Below the pieces are notes generated by a model that saw nothing but the letters and a program-made list of their open reading frames with translations, did not search any database and was not told where the DNA came from. A stretch of DNA of 8,928 nucleotides from Methanosarcinales archaeon (lineage in GTDB: Archaea > Halobacteriota > Methanosarcinia > Methanosarcinales > Methanogasteraceae): contig DTYY01000088.1 in assembly GCA_012961645.1 (NCBI GenBank), forward strand, positions 1 through 8,928. Reading direction: 5' to 3'. A program made the position numbers and the translations under genes. This document shows, piece after piece, positions 1 through 7,596 of the stretch; position 1 is the stretch's first letter, and each line of letters starts with the position of its first letter.

Positions 1-306
1 AGAACCCCGTCCTCCGGTCACCGTTGAAAAACGTACGAATACAGGGGTCTTCTTCTCTGGGTCCTGGAGGAATTTCGCCTTTGTGTAAGCTTCCATGCTC
101 TTGTAGACCTGGAAGTAACCATGAGCTCCCGCCCCCTTGGCGTGGACAACCCGCTCAGGGATACGTTCCCTATCAAAGTGAGCCATCTTCTCGATGAACT
201 GGACGTCCTGCAGCAACACAGGTCCACGTTCACCTACGGTCTCTGAATTCTGATTGTCGCTGACCGGAACACCCTGGTTCGTGGTCAAAACTCTTTCTTC
301 GTTCAT
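1..306 (-). CDS. Heme catalase (monofunctional), N-terminal part, cut by left edge
   Basis: Converts hydrogen peroxide to water and oxygen in the cytoplasm, using heme. Only the first 102 residues are in the window; the frame is open to base 1. Visible hallmarks of the monofunctional catalase family are [13 protein letters not shown] at residues 8-20, ERGPVLLQD at 26-34, [21 protein letters not shown] at 43-63 and [13 protein letters not shown] at 90-102. His55 in VVHAKG is the expected catalytic distal histidine. The catalytic Asn and the proximal heme-ligand Tyr would lie past the edge. The short N-terminus and the phrase order fit the small-subunit (clade 3) catalases of about 480-500 residues. 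The ATG at 306 is preceded by AGGGAGGG with a 6-base spacer, which supports this start. It is transcribed leftward, alone on the visible side, with a candidate promoter and paired palindromes upstream. The close match to bacterial catalase wording makes lateral acquisition possible, but that is inference. Confidence 0.93.
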   Translation of the reverse strand, partial: MNEERVLTTNQGVPVSDNQNSETVGERGPVLLQDVQFIEKMAHFDRERIPERVVHAKGAGAHGYFQVYKSMEAYTKAKFLQDPEKKTPVFVRFSTVTGGRGS

Positions 307-312
307 AATGAA

Positions 313-320
313 CCCTCCCT
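313..320 (-). promoter_or_regulatory. Ribosome binding site of the catalase gene
   Basis: On the minus strand this reads AGGGAGGG and ends 6 bases before the ATG at 306. It is a strong Shine-Dalgarno match and fixes the catalase start. Confidence 0.75.
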
Positions 321-349
321 TATTTTATGGGTGAAAGGTTTCTTATTCA

Positions 350-357
350 CTTAAACT
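350..357 (-). promoter_or_regulatory. Candidate TATA box of the catalase gene
   Basis: The minus strand reads AGTTTAAG inside the A/T stretch ATAAGTTTAAGTGAATAAG. An archaeal start site about 25 bases downstream would fall near 328, leaving a leader of roughly 20 bases that contains the ribosome binding site. The spacing fits well, but the match to the TATA consensus is only moderate. Confidence 0.4.
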
Positions 358-375
358 TATCTGTTGATCTGGTGA

Positions 376-405
376 GTTCCGGAACGGACCCCCAGGTTTC
401 GAAAC
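376..405. promoter_or_regulatory. Paired palindromic operator-like sites upstream of catalase
   Basis: Two perfect 10-bp palindromes lie here: GTTCCGGAAC at 376-385 and GTTTCGAAAC at 396-405. The second extends to a 12-bp perfect palindrome, GGTTTCGAAACC, at 395-406. They differ only at one symmetric base pair, giving the consensus GTTYCGRAAC. Their centres are exactly 20 bp apart, about two helical turns, so bound dimers would sit on the same DNA face. They lie about 20-55 bp upstream of the candidate TATA box, a position that suits an activator or a cooperative regulator. The regulator is not in the window. That they control catalase is inference from position. Confidence 0.55.
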
Positions 406-420
406 CCCGGCAGTGTCGCT

Positions 421-653
421 TCTGAATGAAAAGACCATCTCAAATTCAAAATCTAAATGAAAAAAAGCACAAATGTGGTTTTATATCAAAATGGGCATCC
501 GATTTGGCAGGATATCTAATTATAGGACGGCATGTAAATTTCGGGGCATCCAAAATGTTAGGTGTGTTTTCCTATAATCGAAACCAAATACCAACCTTCC
601 AAATACATCTCTTCTTGCCAAAAAAGCAATTTTTTTGCTATTTATTCTGAAAC
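421..653. other. AT-rich stretch without a recognisable gene
   Basis: A hand count of 421-660 gives 79 G/C in 240 bases, about 33 percent, clearly lower than the ribosomal and gyrase genes nearby. A 74-codon open frame at 426-650 on the plus strand has no recognisable motif, no good ribosome binding site and an A/T-driven composition, so I do not call it a gene. An 8-bp inverted repeat (ATTATAGG at 519-526, CCTATAAT at 571-578) and a short direct repeat GGGCATCC are present, but both are of chance size. The stretch may be decayed DNA belonging to the remnant that follows. Confidence 0.5.
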
Positions 654-1043
<390 letters not shown>

Positions 1044-1080
1044 AGAGCGTATTGTGATAGATGACGAAAAGATCGATCGG

Positions 1081-1095
1081 AAGAAACAAAAATCA
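1081..1095 (-). terminator. Possible T-rich terminator after gyrA
   Basis: About 30 bases after the gyrA stop, the minus strand reads TGATTTTTGTTTCTT, with a TTTTT run at 1088-1092. Archaeal RNA polymerase often terminates at such T-runs without a hairpin. No convincing hairpin precedes it. Confidence 0.4.
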
Positions 1096-1125
1096 CGCCT
1101 ATTTCTCCCTGCCCGCATCCAGACT

Positions 1126-3600
1126 CTACTCCTCGTCCCGCAGCCTCCCGATCCTTGCCACCGCAACAGCCCGGTCATCAGGATCGAGCCGCATAATCCG
1201 GACACCCTGCGTATTCCTCCCCTGCATCCTGATATCACGCACAGGAATCCTGATTACGTTCCCGTTCTGGCTTGTGACAAGGAGTTCATCATCCTCGTAA
1301 ACGCTTTTGATCGCTATTCCAAGCCCGTTTCGCAGACTCGGAATGATCGTGATAATCCCTTTTCCTCCGCGTCTTGTGACGCGGTATTCATCGAATTCGG
1401 TACGCTTCCCGTACCCGTTCTCTGTCAGGGTGAGAAGCGTTGCACCCTCCTCCACAATCTCCATATCAACGACGTAATCGTTAGCCGCAAGACTGATTCC
1501 CCTAACGCCACGTGCGGTCCTGCCCATGCTGCGCACGTCTGGCGCATTGAACCGGATCGCCTTGGCGTGAGCGGTGCCGATTATGATATCATCAGAGTCA
1601 TTGACCCTCCGTACAGAGACCAGTTCATCGCCCTCGTCCAGCCGAAGCGCGATGATCCCGCCCCTCCGCGGACGGCTGAACTCAGAAAGCGGGGTTCGCT
1701 TCACAATCCCGTTTTTCGTCGCCATCGCAAGGTAATGCGCGTCATCAAACTCGCTCACCCTGACAAAAGCCGTTACGCTCTCATCTGATGCCAGGTCCAG
1801 CAGATTCACGATCGCCTTGCCTTTCGACTGTCTGCTCCCCTCAGGAATGCTGTATACCTTGAGCCAGTGAACCCTGCCTTTATCTGTGAAGAAGAGGATG
1901 TAATCATGGGTATTTGCGATGAAGATGTCCTCAACGACGTCCTCCTCCTTCGTGCCCATACCGATGACCCCTCTTCCACCCCGCCCCTGCCGGCGGTACG
2001 TATCGATCGGCACACGCTTGATGTATCCTGTGTTCGAGATGGTGATGATCGCATCCTCAGACGGGATCAGGTCCTCGTCCTCGAACTCCTCGTGCGCCTC
2101 CAATATCTCGGTCCTTCTTGGATCTGCATACTTCTCTTTTATCGCAAGAAGCTCCTCTTTTATCAGATCAAGGACTCTCTGTGGGTTTGCAAGCACTTCT
2201 TTCAAAAATGCGATCGTCTTTTCGAGTGTTGCATACTCCTCTTCAAGCTTCTCACGTTCCATTCCGGTAAGGCGGCGAAGCTGCATCTCAAGGATCGCCT
2301 TTGCCTGCACAACGCTCAACCCAAAATTCGAGATCAAGCCGTCTCTTGCCGTCTCTGCTGTCTTTGACGATCGTATCAGCCTGATCACCGCATCGATGTT
2401 ATCGAGTGCGATCTTCAGCCCGTCAAGGATGTGCAGTCTGTCTTCGGCTTTCTTGAGATCGTACCTGCTTCTCCGGATGATTATCTCCTTTCTGTGATCT
2501 ATATAGCACTGTATCAAACCTTTCAGCGAGAGGACCTTTGGTTCGCCTTCCACCAGCACGAGGTTGATGATTCCGAAGGTGGTTTTTAATTGTGTGTGTT
2601 TGTATAACTGATTCAAAATGACCTGCGGGTTTGCGCCCTTCTTTACATCGACGACGATCCTGATTCCTTCTTTGTCCGACTCATCCCTCAGATCGGCGAT
2701 TCCCTCGATCTTACGCTCCTTTACGAGATCTGCGACGTCCTCAACGAGTTTTGCCTTGTTCACGCGGTACGGAAGCTCTGTGACGATGATCTGATCCCTG
2801 TCCTTCCATTTCTTGATCTCGGTCCTGGCGATCATCTCGACGATGCCGCGCCCGGTCGTGTACGCAGCCCTGACCCCTGCAAGCCCTGTGATCGCGGCTG
2901 CAGTCGGGAAGTCAGGCGCCTGGACGTGCGCCATCAGTTCGTGGACGGTCGCATCAGGATGATCGATCACGTGAATGATGCCGTCCACGACCTCGCCGAG
3001 ATTGTGCGGCGGCATATTCGTTGCCATACCGACAGCGATCCCTGTTGAGCCATTGATCAGTAGGTTCGGAAGGAGCGCGGGCAGGACGGATGGTTCCTTG
3101 AGTGAATTATCATAATTCGGAACAAAATCAACAGTATCCTTGTTTATATCCTCAAGGAGCTCCTTTGCGATCTTTGCCATCCGAACTTCAGTGTAACGCA
3201 TCGCAGCAGCAGCGTCGCCGTCGATCGAGCCAAAATTCCCCTGCCCATCGATCAGCGGATATCTGAGTGAGAAGTCCTGCACCATCCGCACAATCGTGTC
3301 ATAGATCGCAGCATCGCCATGCGGATGGTACCTCCCCATCACGTCACCAACGATGCGTGCCGATTTGCGGTGCGGCTTATCAGGCAGCGACCCACTCTCG
3401 AGCATCGAGTACAGGATGCGGCGGTGCACCGGCTTCAAGCCGTCGCGGACATCAGGAAGCGCACGCCCGATTATTACGCTCATCGCATAGTCAAGGTACG
3501 ATGACTTCAGTTCCTCTGTGATCGGGATCTGGCGTACCTTGCCTGCAGGCGCCGGGAGCTCTGGTTGAATCGGTGGTTGCAGATCGGGCGATGTGGTCAT
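1126..3600 (-). CDS. gyrA: DNA gyrase subunit A
   Basis: This is the DNA-cleaving and DNA-wrapping subunit of gyrase, a type IIA topoisomerase that works as A2B2 with GyrB to introduce negative supercoils using ATP. From the ATG at 3600 it has 824 residues, a normal full length. The N-terminal domain carries [21 protein letters not shown], the [10 protein letters not shown] region, and the active-site Tyr136 in AMRYTEVR. Coiled-coil sequence follows to about residue 500. The GyrA-box QGRGGRG at 538-544 opens the C-terminal beta-pinwheel and separates GyrA from ParC. The residue matching E. coli Ser83 is Ala97; the Asp at the E. coli 87 position is kept. An alternative GTG start at 3633 adds 11 codons. 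Neither start has a good ribosome binding site. I prefer the ATG because the extra codons (ACA, CAA, ATT, CTA) are unlike the rest of the gene. gyrB is not in the window. The gene follows uL30 on the same strand after a 178-base gap that holds its own TATA-like box. Confidence 0.97.
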   Translation of the reverse strand: MTTSPDLQPPIQPELPAPAGKVRQIPITEELKSSYLDYAMSVIIGRALPDVRDGLKPVHRRILYSMLESGSLPDKPHRKSARIVGDVMGRYHPHGDAAIYDTIVRMVQDFSLRYPLIDGQGNFGSIDGDAAAAMRYTEVRMAKIAKELLEDINKDTVDFVPNYDNSLKEPSVLPALLPNLLINGSTGIAVGMATNMPPHNLGEVVDGIIHVIDHPDATVHELMAHVQAPDFPTAAAITGLAGVRAAYTTGRGIVEMIARTEIKKWKDRDQIIVTELPYRVNKAKLVEDVADLVKERKIEGIADLRDESDKEGIRIVVDVKKGANPQVILNQLYKHTQLKTTFGIINLVLVEGEPKVLSLKGLIQCYIDHRKEIIIRRSRYDLKKAEDRLHILDGLKIALDNIDAVIRLIRSSKTAETARDGLISNFGLSVVQAKAILEMQLRRLTGMEREKLEEEYATLEKTIAFLKEVLANPQRVLDLIKEELLAIKEKYADPRRTEILEAHEEFEDEDLIPSEDAIITISNTGYIKRVPIDTYRRQGRGGRGVIGMGTKEEDVVEDIFIANTHDYILFFTDKGRVHWLKVYSIPEGSRQSKGKAIVNLLDLASDESVTAFVRVSEFDDAHYLAMATKNGIVKRTPLSEFSRPRRGGIIALRLDEGDELVSVRRVNDSDDIIIGTAHAKAIRFNAPDVRSMGRTARGVRGISLAANDYVVDMEIVEEGATLLTLTENGYGKRTEFDEYRVTRRGGKGIITIIPSLRNGLGIAIKSVYEDDELLVTSQNGNVIRIPVRDIRMQGRNTQGVRIMRLDPDDRAVAVARIGRLRDEE

Positions 3601-3642
3601 TAGGATCTCTGTAATATGTTGTCCTGTAGACACTTAAGGATG

Positions 3643-3667
3643 CTCGAGACGAGACTTTCGAGATCTC
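3643..3667. promoter_or_regulatory. Short palindromes in the gyrA leader
   Basis: CTCGAG (3643-3648) and GAGATCTC (3660-3667) are perfect palindromes, and TCGAGA occurs twice (3644-3649, 3658-3663). They lie between the candidate gyrA TATA box and the start codon, where a repressor could act. They are short enough to be chance. Confidence 0.25.
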
Positions 3668-3677
3668 AAAATGATGA

Positions 3678-3690
3678 TTATATCTTTAAG
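3678..3690 (-). promoter_or_regulatory. Candidate TATA box for gyrA
   Basis: The minus strand reads CTTAAAGATATAA, a fair archaeal TATA-type element. A start site about 25 bases downstream would fall near 3657, giving a leader of roughly 57 bases to the ATG at 3600 or 24 to the GTG at 3633. It suggests that gyrA has its own promoter, although read-through from the ribosomal genes is also possible because no T-run follows uL30. Confidence 0.45.
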
Positions 3691-3778
3691 TATTACAATA
3701 CTGTCTGTTCGAGGGGCGTTTTGCATACGTCATGCCTGTAAGGTAAGCACGCGCCTCCCAGATTTCGGGATCTTTGGG

Positions 3779-4234
3779 TTACCTCATCTTCCCAAGCAGC
3801 GTGCCGATATCCTCATGAAATCCGAGTTCGCCGCCCTCAACAACCGTCTTCTTGATGCCCCTGTGCCCTTTGCGGGGCGGGTGCAACCTGAACAGCGGTT
3901 TTAGTTTCGGGATGTCAGATAGCTTTGCATCGCCGTTGCAGACCGCTTTTGCGAAATCTTCCATCGAACCAAGCCCACATCCATCCATGTACTCCTGTGT
4001 GAGTCTCTTTCCCCCTTCAAAGCGTCCACGCAGGCGGAGAAGATTTGCAAGCGTCTCAGCATCCACAATACCCCATGCGATATAATCCTTCGCCTTCCGG
4101 ATCATTCCTGTGTAATTGGGTGTCTCATCCAGGATCACGCAGTGATTGACACTGTGCAGCCGCAGCATCTTCAGCGTATCCCTGATTTCGGGACGCACCT
4201 TAACGCTCCCACGGAGCCGTACCACAGCGTACAT
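3779..4234 (-). CDS. rpl30: Large ribosomal subunit protein uL30 (archaeal L30)
   Basis: A structural protein of the large ribosomal subunit. From the second ATG (4234) it has 151 residues, the usual size for the long archaeal/eukaryotic form; bacterial L30 is only about 60. The start [21 protein letters not shown] is the classic N-terminal ferredoxin-like fold, followed by [12 protein letters not shown] and [17 protein letters not shown]. The C-terminal archaeal extension contains [12 protein letters not shown]. Two ATG codons stand in tandem (4237 and 4234). AGGAGG at 4241-4246 is 3 bases from the first and 6 from the second, and 6 matches the uS5 spacing, so I choose 4234. That start overlaps the uS5 stop as TGATG, which implies translational coupling. 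In most archaea L15 and SecY follow; here gyrA follows. Confidence 0.96.
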   Translation of the reverse strand: MYAVVRLRGSVKVRPEIRDTLKMLRLHSVNHCVILDETPNYTGMIRKAKDYIAWGIVDAETLANLLRLRGRFEGGKRLTQEYMDGCGLGSMEDFAKAVCNGDAKLSDIPKLKPLFRLHPPRKGHRGIKKTVVEGGELGFHEDIGTLLGKMR

Positions 4235-4884
4235 CATCGCCCTCCTGCTTCCACGATGCGCATCGTTGTGGTGTTTCTGAGCGCGTCATAAGTCGCCTTT
4301 GCGAAATTTAAGGTGGTTCTGGTCGTGCCCCATGAACGGGTCCAGACATCTCTGATACCAGCCATCTCAAGAACCTTCTTTGCTGTTGCTCCTGACGCGA
4401 TGCCAAGTCCTCTGGGCGCAGGTTTTAGTTCGATGCCGACGCTTCCCGCCTTTCCAACCACCTGAAACGGCACCGAATGCAGATCCTCGCAACCACATTC
4501 CCATGATCCGCAGCCGCGTTTGATCCCGACGATGTGCAGTTTTGCATCCATGATCGATTTGCGTATCGCAGGTCCTGCCTGCTTATCCCTGCCCTGTCCG
4601 AATCCGATGTAGCCGTCCCTGTTACCGACGATCGCCACAGCCCTGAACTTGACACGTCGTCCTGAGTCGGTCATCCGCTGCACCATGTTCACATCCAGCA
4701 CATCCTCTTCAAGTTCTGGCAGCAGGGTCTCGATGATCTCAACCTCCCTGAGCGGCTGCCCTGAGTTTAGAACCACATCGATATCCTTGATCTTTCCTTC
4801 TCGGACGAGCGCACCAAGTTTGGTTCGCGGAATCCAGTCCTCACTGACAGGTTGATTCGCGGGTGGCCCCTGTTCTCTTGCCAT
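4234..4884 (-). CDS. rps5: Small ribosomal subunit protein uS5
   Basis: A small-subunit ribosomal protein at the mRNA entry region, important for decoding accuracy. It has 216 residues, typical for archaea and longer than the bacterial form. [16 protein letters not shown] (about 17-32) leads into the double-stranded RNA-binding domain with [40 protein letters not shown] carries the extra cysteines seen in archaeal and eukaryotic S5. The second domain has [22 protein letters not shown], then [20 protein letters not shown]. The ATG at 4884 overlaps the uL18 stop by one base (TAATG), and GGAGG lies 6 bases upstream at 4891-4895, so the two genes are probably translated in a coupled way. Confidence 0.97.
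   Translation of the reverse strand: MAREQGPPANQPVSEDWIPRTKLGALVREGKIKDIDVVLNSGQPLREVEIIETLLPELEEDVLDVNMVQRMTDSGRRVKFRAVAIVGNRDGYIGFGQGRDKQAGPAIRKSIMDAKLHIVGIKRGCGSWECGCEDLHSVPFQVVGKAGSVGIELKPAPRGLGIASGATAKKVLEMAGIRDVWTRSWGTTRTTLNFAKATYDALRNTTTMRIVEAGGR
4241..4246 (-). promoter_or_regulatory. Ribosome binding site of uL30 inside the uS5 gene end
   Basis: AGGAGG on the minus strand, within the last codons of uS5. Its 6-base distance to the second ATG against 3 to the first decides the uL30 start at 4234. Confidence 0.6.
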
Positions 4885-5408
4885 TATGCACCTCCGAACT
4901 CGGATGTGATCTTTGCTTTCGTCGCTTCGAAGACTGATGGCAGGTCAAAGCCCATATATTCGGCAACCATCTCCCCGCGGACCCGCTCGACTGAAGGGAA
5001 GACCACCGGATTGTGCGGGATGTCCATGCCTGCATCGACTGCGCCGCGGAGCGCGGCATAGCTTCTTGATCCAAATGAGGAGGTGTGCAGCCCCATGTCG
5101 AGCACTCCTTCGCTAAAACCCTTACCGATTGTGCGGTAGCCGAATAGCAGCCCGGTAAGGTATGCTGCGGTAGTATTTCCGGTTGAACCTGAATATCCAT
5201 AATTTTTAAGTTCGATCGATGTTGCGGATGAGATGATATTGTCGCCCTGATCGCCTGGAATTGCAAACTGTATTCTTGTGTGCCGTGCGCTCTTTCGCAC
5301 CACCATCCGCGGTTTTTTTGACAACAACAATCGCAACCGCCTGTGGTAATTCGTGCGTCCGACTCTTCGTCTTCTAAACGGCACCTTATACCGTGGTCCG
5401 GTTGCCAT
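4884..5408 (-). CDS. rpl18: Large ribosomal subunit protein uL18
   Basis: Binds 5S rRNA and docks it in the central protuberance of the large subunit. It has 174 residues, typical for archaea. The N-terminus [19 protein letters not shown] is very basic, followed by [20 protein letters not shown] and the IQFA strand. The middle has [16 protein letters not shown], and the C-terminal half has [27 protein letters not shown]. The ATG at 5408 has GGAGG at 5417-5421 with an 8-base spacer. It is the first gene of the visible block. In most archaea L32e and L19e precede it; here a divergent surface-protein gene does, so the spc operon is split at this point. Confidence 0.97.
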   Translation of the reverse strand: MATGPRYKVPFRRRRVGRTNYHRRLRLLLSKKPRMVVRKSARHTRIQFAIPGDQGDNIISSATSIELKNYGYSGSTGNTTAAYLTGLLFGYRTIGKGFSEGVLDMGLHTSSFGSRSYAALRGAVDAGMDIPHNPVVFPSVERVRGEMVAEYMGFDLPSVFEATKAKITSEFGGA

Positions 5409-5459
5409 CTATCGTTCCTCCGTGTGTGGTCTCGTCATATCTACAACACTGTGGCGCGT

Positions 5460-5488
5460 AGTCGCATAAAGGTTTCGGAGTCGCATAA
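5460..5488. promoter_or_regulatory. Direct repeat AGTCGCATAA in the divergent promoter region
   Basis: AGTCGCATAA occurs at 5460-5469 and again at 5479-5488, 19 bp apart. The pair lies just downstream of the TATA box as read toward uL18, where a bound protein could block the start site of the ribosomal genes. Read toward the surface-protein gene, it lies just upstream of TATA. A 10-bp exact duplication within 29 bp is unlikely by chance, but the regulator is unknown. Confidence 0.45.
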
Positions 5489-5491
5489 TGA

Positions 5492-5499
5492 TTATATAA
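5492..5499. promoter_or_regulatory. Palindromic TATA box, possibly shared by divergent genes
   Basis: TTATATAA is a perfect palindrome that fits an archaeal TATA box on both strands. Leftward it predicts a start near 5470 and a leader of about 60 bases before uL18. Rightward it predicts a start near 5520, leaving about a dozen bases before the ATG at 5533, with GGGG at 5522-5525 as a weak ribosome binding site. Flanking bases should set direction; I cannot tell whether both directions are used. Confidence 0.5.
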
Positions 5500-5532
5500 C
5501 ATGAGTGTCAGGTATATTATTGGGGTAAACGT

Positions 5533-7596
5533 ATGCGAATAAGCAGAGTGAGTGGAACAATTGAGTTGATACTGGTCTCTATAATGTTGACAGGAGGTGC
5601 AGGAGCACACATATACAATCCTGATAAGGTGGTATGCTGGGAATCAGACTGCATCAGCGAGACCAACATGGAATGGGGCGACTATGTCGATGTGTATGTA
5701 AAGCATCTGGACACCACATACACGATCGAGGTAAACGATTTTCACATTCTGGATGTCATGATTGATATCGATGAAACAAAGGCAGATCCATGTGCGGATA
5801 GAACGTGCAGCGTGGCTCCGGATGCCAAGTTTGTGAATCTCAAGATCTATAAGAATCAGACGCTCATCGGAAGCTATCCGTTCATGGAATCTGTAGATTG
5901 CCTCAAATCGTTTTGCACGAGCGAGGGAGGCTGGGATAAAAACGGCATAATCTGGAATGATGGAAACGAGTTCTTTATCGGGGTCAATGAGATCGATGTC
6001 AACTTTGCGTCGGAAGACTGCTTCTGCACCGATCCAAAGGAGGAACATGTCAAGGTTGCGTACACCACGGTAAAGCCGCCTGAACTGGAAACATCGGTCA
6101 AACTCTATTCTTCGAGTCTGGGTGAGGGCGGAAAACCAGAACTGCTCCCTTCAGAAGACAGTAGTTCGATCGTTCGGTCAAATTCGGTGTTCAAAGCCGA
6201 GATCAAGGTAAAAAACAGCGAAAAGATGCCGGCATACCATGTGGATGCATCGGTCTCTGTAAAGCCAGTCGAGACGATCAATGGGAAGTATCCTCCGGAT
6301 TGTGCGCTGCAAAATATCTACGAGGGAGAAGTCGATGACGAAAGCGGAAAGTGGGTCGGTACCACGGTTCCGATCGATGTACGCAGCGTCAGTACCACCG
6401 ACGAGCTGGACGGGAGCTCAGGGACCTCGGAAGTCACATATACTCTGCGTTTCAAGGTGCCTTCACTGCCTGACCGGACAAAGTATGAGCTGAGGATCGA
6501 TCTCACTTACGAGGATTTCAAGGAGAGGCGGTACCAGTACACAGATAACTCGACATACATCGAGGTCCTCCCTGTAATCGAGGTGAAAAAATCGATCGGG
6601 ACGGAGGATTACGCAGTCGTTGCATCAGAGGCGGCAGAGCCGTACACCGGCGAGACCACTTATGTGATCTACGCGGACTGCGAGCCTTACGTCTTCTTTA
6701 CGGTGATAAACTGGGGTAATTACACCATTCCATCGCTGAAACTCTCAGATTCCCCCGAGGACTCGTGGCATAAACCTGCGACCACCGATTTCGATGTATG
6801 GAGGTGTGCGCTTCCTGCCGACACGTTGAAGGTTCCTGATATGGAATCTGATCGATGGAGCTGGGACTTTTCGCTTGAACCGGGCGGAGTGATGACGTGC
6901 GCATATCCTGTGAGCCTCTTAAAGCCCGGAACCTACAAACTAGGCTCTGCAACCGTCAACTGGACAGAAGACGGGTATAATTACAGTATGGTCTCGCACC
7001 CGCAGCCGGTTCAGGTGCATGGTCCCTATATTGAGGTGACAAAGACCGTTGATCCAGCTTCGGTAACCCCGAATGATACTGCGAAAGTCACGGTAAGCGT
7101 AAAGAACACAGGAGACCGGGCTGCATCGATAACAATCATGGATCAGCTCCCGCTTAAGTCGGTGCTGGTCAGCAAACCGGTGTCTCGTGGCATCGTCATC
7201 AATGAAGGGAATGAGACGATCTTTCTGAAACGGGTGATGAAGGCAGATGCAGAGGAGACATTTGAGTACACGATCGATCCGAGCCAGACCGTGATGCTTC
7301 CGCCTGCAGTGGTCGAGTTCGTCGATATCACAACTTATGAGGGGATCAGCGTCTCTGATATGCCGATACTGACGGTTGAAGGGACCGAAGCCATCGGTGC
7401 GGCTGCCGCCGTCGCCAGAGCTGAAGCAGAGGCAGAGGCAGCGGTTAAGTCAGAAGGAGCGTCAGGATCAGGGATAGCAGCGGCAGAGGCTCCAGCGGCA
7501 CTAAATACCCCTGTCCGAAAGGAACCAGGGTTCACTGGCATGCTTGCGGTTCTTGCATGCCTTGCTGCGGTACTGATCGGCAGACATCGAAGATGA
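5533..7596 (+). CDS. Secreted surface protein with Ig-like DUF11-type domain and PGF-CTERM anchor
   Basis: A 687-residue exported protein. A signal peptide (about 1-25, cleavage likely after GGAGA) is followed by a Cys-rich region with three CX4C pairs: C35/C40, C87/C92 and C123/C128, plus C163 and C165. This region carries a WG-x-YTIEVNDF pattern (48-70) like that of its neighbour. Beta-rich sequence continues to about 490. Residues 497-615, opening GPYIEVTKTVDPASVTPND, match DUF11/CARDB-like Ig-fold domains. An Ala/Glu-rich linker (about 616-656) leads to PGF at 665-667, a hydrophobic stretch and a terminal RHRR, the PGF-CTERM signal processed by archaeosortase A. At least seven N-glycosylation sequons occur. 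The ATG at 5533 has GGGG 7 bases upstream. The role is probably cell-envelope or S-layer associated; no enzymatic motif is seen. Its stop overlaps the next start (ATGA). Confidence 0.85.
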   Translation: MRISRVSGTIELILVSIMLTGGAGAHIYNPDKVVCWESDCISETNMEWGDYVDVYVKHLDTTYTIEVNDFHILDVMIDIDETKADPCADRTCSVAPDAKFVNLKIYKNQTLIGSYPFMESVDCLKSFCTSEGGWDKNGIIWNDGNEFFIGVNEIDVNFASEDCFCTDPKEEHVKVAYTTVKPPELETSVKLYSSSLGEGGKPELLPSEDSSSIVRSNSVFKAEIKVKNSEKMPAYHVDASVSVKPVETINGKYPPDCALQNIYEGEVDDESGKWVGTTVPIDVRSVSTTDELDGSSGTSEVTYTLRFKVPSLPDRTKYELRIDLTYEDFKERRYQYTDNSTYIEVLPVIEVKKSIGTEDYAVVASEAAEPYTGETTYVIYADCEPYVFFTVINWGNYTIPSLKLSDSPEDSWHKPATTDFDVWRCALPADTLKVPDMESDRWSWDFSLEPGGVMTCAYPVSLLKPGTYKLGSATVNWTEDGYNYSMVSHPQPVQVHGPYIEVTKTVDPASVTPNDTAKVTVSVKNTGDRAASITIMDQLPLKSVLVSKPVSRGIVINEGNETIFLKRVMKADAEETFEYTIDPSQTVMLPPAVVEFVDITTYEGISVSDMPILTVEGTEAIGAAAAVARAEAEAEAAVKSEGASGSGIAAAEAPAALNTPVRKEPGFTGMLAVLACLAAVLIGRHRR

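Noticed and set aside
519..578. Inverted repeat ATTATAGG / CCTATAAT as a possible hairpin or mobile-element end
   Set aside because: Only 8 bp with a 44-base loop in AT-rich sequence, no transposase and no target duplication; chance is likely.
426..650. 74-codon plus-strand open frame
   Set aside because: AT-rich, no recognisable motif, no good ribosome binding site; no link to the thioredoxin half of the DUF255 remnant could be seen.
1867..2497. Two plus-strand open frames of 166 and 192 codons
   Set aside because: Both are antisense to the middle of gyrA, have low-complexity Ser- or Cys/Leu-rich translations and no ribosome binding site.
3601..3633. GTG at 3633 as the gyrA start
   Set aside because: No ribosome binding site, and the 11 extra codons are unlike the gene's usual codons. 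It remains possible because the ATG also lacks a good site.
7380..7500. Ala/Glu-rich segment as a tandem DNA repeat
   Set aside because: The codons vary and no exact repeat unit holds; it is a low-complexity protein linker before the PGF-CTERM anchor.
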